DNA of 64,000 nt, taken from an uncultured Flavobacteriales bacterium. Its GTDB lineage: Bacteria; Bacteroidota; Bacteroidia; Palsa-965. The translations under genes and the position numbers were made by a program. Location: assembly GCA_937974275.1 (NCBI GenBank), contig CALJIF010000049.1:3129-67128 (forward strand), in the 5' to 3' direction. Shown piece after piece: positions 61,497 through 64,000 of the stretch. Every line of letters begins with the position of its first letter. Position 1 is the first letter of the stretch. Below the pieces are notes generated by a model. That model was not told the origin of the DNA. It searched no databases and was given only the letters and a program-made list of their open reading frames with translations.

Positions 61497-63064
61497 TGCG
61501 AAATACGTTCTGCATGGAACGCTATCGGCTCTTCGGATGCCTAGCTGTGCTGTGGGTTTTCTTCTGCATGCCGCTATACGCGCAGGTTCAGGTAAAATCC
61601 GTAAGCGCGGATGGCTTTCCGTCCGTTAAACTTGTTGCAACAGATCGCAATCCCGTTGCACACAACAGCGACTTCTTCTTGGTTGAAGACGGCGCAAATT
61701 GCACGTTTACTTTTGCTTCGAAACCCGCGAAACCGGATGACCGGGGACTTTCCATACTTGTTGTTATGGAAAATCACTATCTGCCCCAACGCGCGATGCA
61801 ACGTGAATTTTTCAAAGGCGTATTAAGCAATGCTGTTGGCGGCATGTTGGGCGCAAAAGACGAAATGGCTGTAGTTACGTTTGACTGGTATCGCAATGAT
61901 CAATTATTATATCCTGCACAACCGGAATTCGCGAACAAACCTGATGTCGTAAAAGAAAAAGTAAATGCAATTACAGCACCAAGTGCTTTAGCAAATCAGA
62001 ATCAAGGTTCAGAAATATTTTTGGCCTTACATGAAGCGCTATCGTATTTCGAAAAATATAAAACAGACAAGAAGAAAATTATTCTGTTGTTGTCGGATGA
62101 ATATTACAACATCTTCGATACGCGCCAGACTGCAGGATCCGTGAGTGATAAGGCTGTTGCTTTAAACATTCCGATCTACTCGTTGCGTTATGACATCGGT
62201 ATGAAAGATAAATACACCATTAAAGATGTGGTGGATGCTTCGTTCGGAGAAACGATGTGGACAGACGGAAGCAACGCAGAAAATGTTGTTCAGCAGTTGA
62301 TCAAGTTTATTAAAAACGCTCCTCAACGATTGGCAGGATCTGAGTACACGATTTCTTATACTGCCGTTTCTTCACGCGATGGAAAAAATCACAGTGCTGT
62401 TTTAAAAACCAAAAACGGACAATCGATTCTGTTTTCATACACTGCACCACCTCCAACATTTGCAGATCGTTTCGAAGAAAATAAACTCTTGTTCATTCTA
62501 TTGGGTGTTGCATTTATAGGCTTAGTTTTTGTCGGTTTTAAATGGAATAAAGCCCGTGTACAGCGCATTGCGGCGGAAGAAGCATTGCGTCAGAAGAATT
62601 TGAAAAGCATGCAGGAAAAGCAACGTCAGGCAGAAGAAAAAATTGCTGCTCAGGATAAGCATCTTGAAAATATCGTGCGACAGACCGAGGAGGAAAAAAG
62701 AAAGCTGCAGGAAGAAGAGCGTCGTAAACGTGAGCAGGAACGTGAAAAACAACTTATTCATGAAATGCGCTCCCGTGGCTCATTTGCACGAATTGTAACT
62801 GCGAAAGAATTTGGCGGTGTATTGGAAATCAACAAGCCTGAAATTATCATTGGTCGTGAAGCCGGTGCAGATATTGTTTTTGCTCACAATACGGTTTCAC
62901 GCAAGCATGCCGTTGTAACTTATGACAGCGGAAAGTATTATGTACGCGATCTGAACAGCTCCAATGGTGTACAGGTTAACGGAACAAAAATCAGCGGAAC
63001 GCATCCGCTCAATGATGCGGATCATGTTTTACTGGGTGATGTTGCATTCACCTTCCATCTATAA
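61496..63064 (+). CDS. Membrane protein with vWA-like domain, coiled coil and FHA domain
   Basis: 522 residues. Signal peptide (MERYRLFGCLAVLWVFFCMP, ATG 61514 is an alternative start), then a vWA-like domain (about 55-290, LSILVVMENHYLPQ..DEMAVVTF..KKIILLLSDEYYN). The MIDAS D-x-S-x-S is replaced by MENHYLP, so metal binding is probably lost. A transmembrane helix (about 325-347), a long Glu/Lys/Arg-rich coiled coil (about 355-425) and a C-terminal FHA domain (about 435-522, EIIIGREAGADIVFAHNTVSRKHA) follow. It would relay an envelope signal to a cytoplasmic phosphothreonine partner. Coupled to the preceding FHA gene by TAATG. Confidence 0.8.
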   Translation: MRNTFCMERYRLFGCLAVLWVFFCMPLYAQVQVKSVSADGFPSVKLVATDRNPVAHNSDFFLVEDGANCTFTFASKPAKPDDRGLSILVVMENHYLPQRAMQREFFKGVLSNAVGGMLGAKDEMAVVTFDWYRNDQLLYPAQPEFANKPDVVKEKVNAITAPSALANQNQGSEIFLALHEALSYFEKYKTDKKKIILLLSDEYYNIFDTRQTAGSVSDKAVALNIPIYSLRYDIGMKDKYTIKDVVDASFGETMWTDGSNAENVVQQLIKFIKNAPQRLAGSEYTISYTAVSSRDGKNHSAVLKTKNGQSILFSYTAPPPTFADRFEENKLLFILLGVAFIGLVFVGFKWNKARVQRIAAEEALRQKNLKSMQEKQRQAEEKIAAQDKHLENIVRQTEEEKRKLQEEERRKREQEREKQLIHEMRSRGSFARIVTAKEFGGVLEINKPEIIIGREAGADIVFAHNTVSRKHAVVTYDSGKYYVRDLNSSNGVQVNGTKISGTHPLNDADHVLLGDVAFTFHL

Positions 63065-63069
63065 TTTGC

Positions 63070-64000
63070 ATGAGCGAAAAACTTAAAGAATTCGGTCTTA
63101 CAGACGTTGGCCTGGTACGCAAAGCCAACGAAGATTCCATGGGATCCGGACAAACGCGAAATGGATACGTATTCGTGGTGTGCGATGGCATGGGCGGACA
63201 CGTAGGTGGTGCAACTGCATCTTCCATTGCGGTCAAGAGTATTCTTGAATTTATGGATAGTCAGGATTTGACGGATATTCCATCCGGTATTTCTTCCGCT
63301 ATTCAATTTGCGAACGAACAGATTTATGCCACAGCACAAATGGATCCCAACCTGAAAGGAATGGGAACAACGTGTACGGTATTAGTCGTTAACGGCGATC
63401 ACGTGCACATCGGGCATGTAGGCGATAGTCGTATCTATTTGTTGACCGATGGAGGTTTGCATCGCATCACAAAAGATCATTCATTCGTGCAGTCGTTGGT
63501 TGATCAGGGCATTATTCCTGATTCGGAAGCAGAAAATCATCCGCGAAAAAATGAGTTATTAAAAGCATTAGGCATTCGTCCGAATGTTGAACCTACCGTA
63601 AACGAACATCCCATACAGCCCAAAGTTGGCGATGTGTTCATGATGTGTTCCGATGGTTTGTGCGGATTGGTGAACGATGCATCGATGAAAAAAATTCTGC
63701 GCGAAGGTTCGCTGGAACAACAAGCCACAACTTTAATCAATGCAGCGAAAGCAGCGGGAGGACATGATAACATTACGGTACAGTTGATTGAAATTACATC
63801 AAGTCCATTTACTGCAAGTGTGTTCGTTGACATGAATCCTGCCGATTTGGTGAATACCGGCGACATGTCCGGTAAAACAACAATCATCAATACACCGGAG
63901 AAAGATCCGTTTGAAACAACCGCTGAAATTCCTGCCGTACATGAAGAGAAGAAAAAGAGTAAACTTTTTCTAATTGGCGGCATTGCTTTTCTGATTGTTT
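63070..64000 (+). CDS. PP2C-type serine/threonine phosphatase, 3' truncated by window edge
   Basis: Starts at ATG 63070, five bases after the vWA-FHA stop. PP2C motifs in order: TDVGLVRKANEDS, VVCDGMGGHVGG (metal-binding Asp), GMGTTCTVLVV, IGHVGDSRIYLL, MMCSDGLCGL and GGHDNITVQLI. After about residue 240 comes a Thr-rich linker and, at the window end, a basic stretch leading into a transmembrane helix (KKSKLFLIGGIAFLIV). It removes phosphate from Ser/Thr, probably reversing the phosphorylation read by the two FHA proteins; a matching kinase gene may lie beyond the window. Confidence 0.92.
   Translation, partial: MSEKLKEFGLTDVGLVRKANEDSMGSGQTRNGYVFVVCDGMGGHVGGATASSIAVKSILEFMDSQDLTDIPSGISSAIQFANEQIYATAQMDPNLKGMGTTCTVLVVNGDHVHIGHVGDSRIYLLTDGGLHRITKDHSFVQSLVDQGIIPDSEAENHPRKNELLKALGIRPNVEPTVNEHPIQPKVGDVFMMCSDGLCGLVNDASMKKILREGSLEQQATTLINAAKAAGGHDNITVQLIEITSSPFTASVFVDMNPADLVNTGDMSGKTTIINTPEKDPFETTAEIPAVHEEKKKSKLFLIGGIAFLIV

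Noticed and set aside
1..64000. CRISPR array
   Set aside because: No regularly spaced identical repeats with unique spacers of similar length were seen; the repeats found are short tandem or operator-like.

Overview
The window is a 64 kb piece of a Bacteroidota chromosome. Evidence for the phylum is a C-terminal type IX secretion sorting domain on a secreted hydrolase, a DUF4270 lipoprotein, a CzcA-CzcC fusion pump, a short one-domain GT5 glycogen synthase-like protein, many small lipoproteins, almost no Shine-Dalgarno sequences, and promoters resembling the TTG/TAnnTTTG type. I cannot place it more finely from sequence alone.

Layout. 1-31.4 kb is ordinary core genome: the end of an RND drug pump, a MacAB-like MFP/FtsX/ATPase operon, LD-carboxypeptidase, metG, a GDSL lipoprotein, a T9SS-exported esterase-like protein, a FadL-like barrel and tRNA-Arg(CCU). 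Next come a tight five-gene operon (isocitrate dehydrogenase, two small paralogous proteins, a DUF6671 protein, an SbtA-like bicarbonate transporter) and a divergent LysR regulator. Then follow CAP and OB-like lipoproteins, an ECF sigma factor with a TonB-tailed anti-sigma-like protein, panC, glycogen synthase-like, DUF4270, glmS, superoxide dismutase, an S41 protease and dCMP deaminase.

31.4-57.3 kb looks like an integrated genomic island, visibly more A+T-rich in its left half. Its left part is a leftward defence-type operon: XRE-ImmA regulator, 53-aa HTH protein, type IIG restriction-modification enzyme, SMC/RecF-like ATPase, second large N6-adenine methylase, and a small PD-(D/E)XK nuclease candidate. 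Its middle is a rightward heavy-metal resistance operon: Cys/His-rich secreted protein, CzcA-CzcC fusion, CzcB, P1B-ATPase, a 48-aa protein and DUF3703. Then comes a DtxR/MntR-type regulator, with a palindromic operator candidate, facing a three-gene redox operon (DUF1111 di-haem protein, Rieske protein, porin-like barrel). The right end carries direct repeats, a small ORF and a large serine recombinase whose last codons run through the terminator hairpin and body of a tRNA-Leu(CAA) gene on the other strand.

57.4-64 kb returns to core genome: cytochrome oxidase subunit III, the prs-rplY-pth set, and a phospho-signalling operon (FHA with zinc ribbon, degenerate vWA-FHA, PP2C phosphatase) cut by the window end.

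Most promising for novelty: the defence operon with its ATPase-methylase-nuclease module, the icd-to-sbtA operon, and the metal-regulated cytochrome/Rieske/porin operon.
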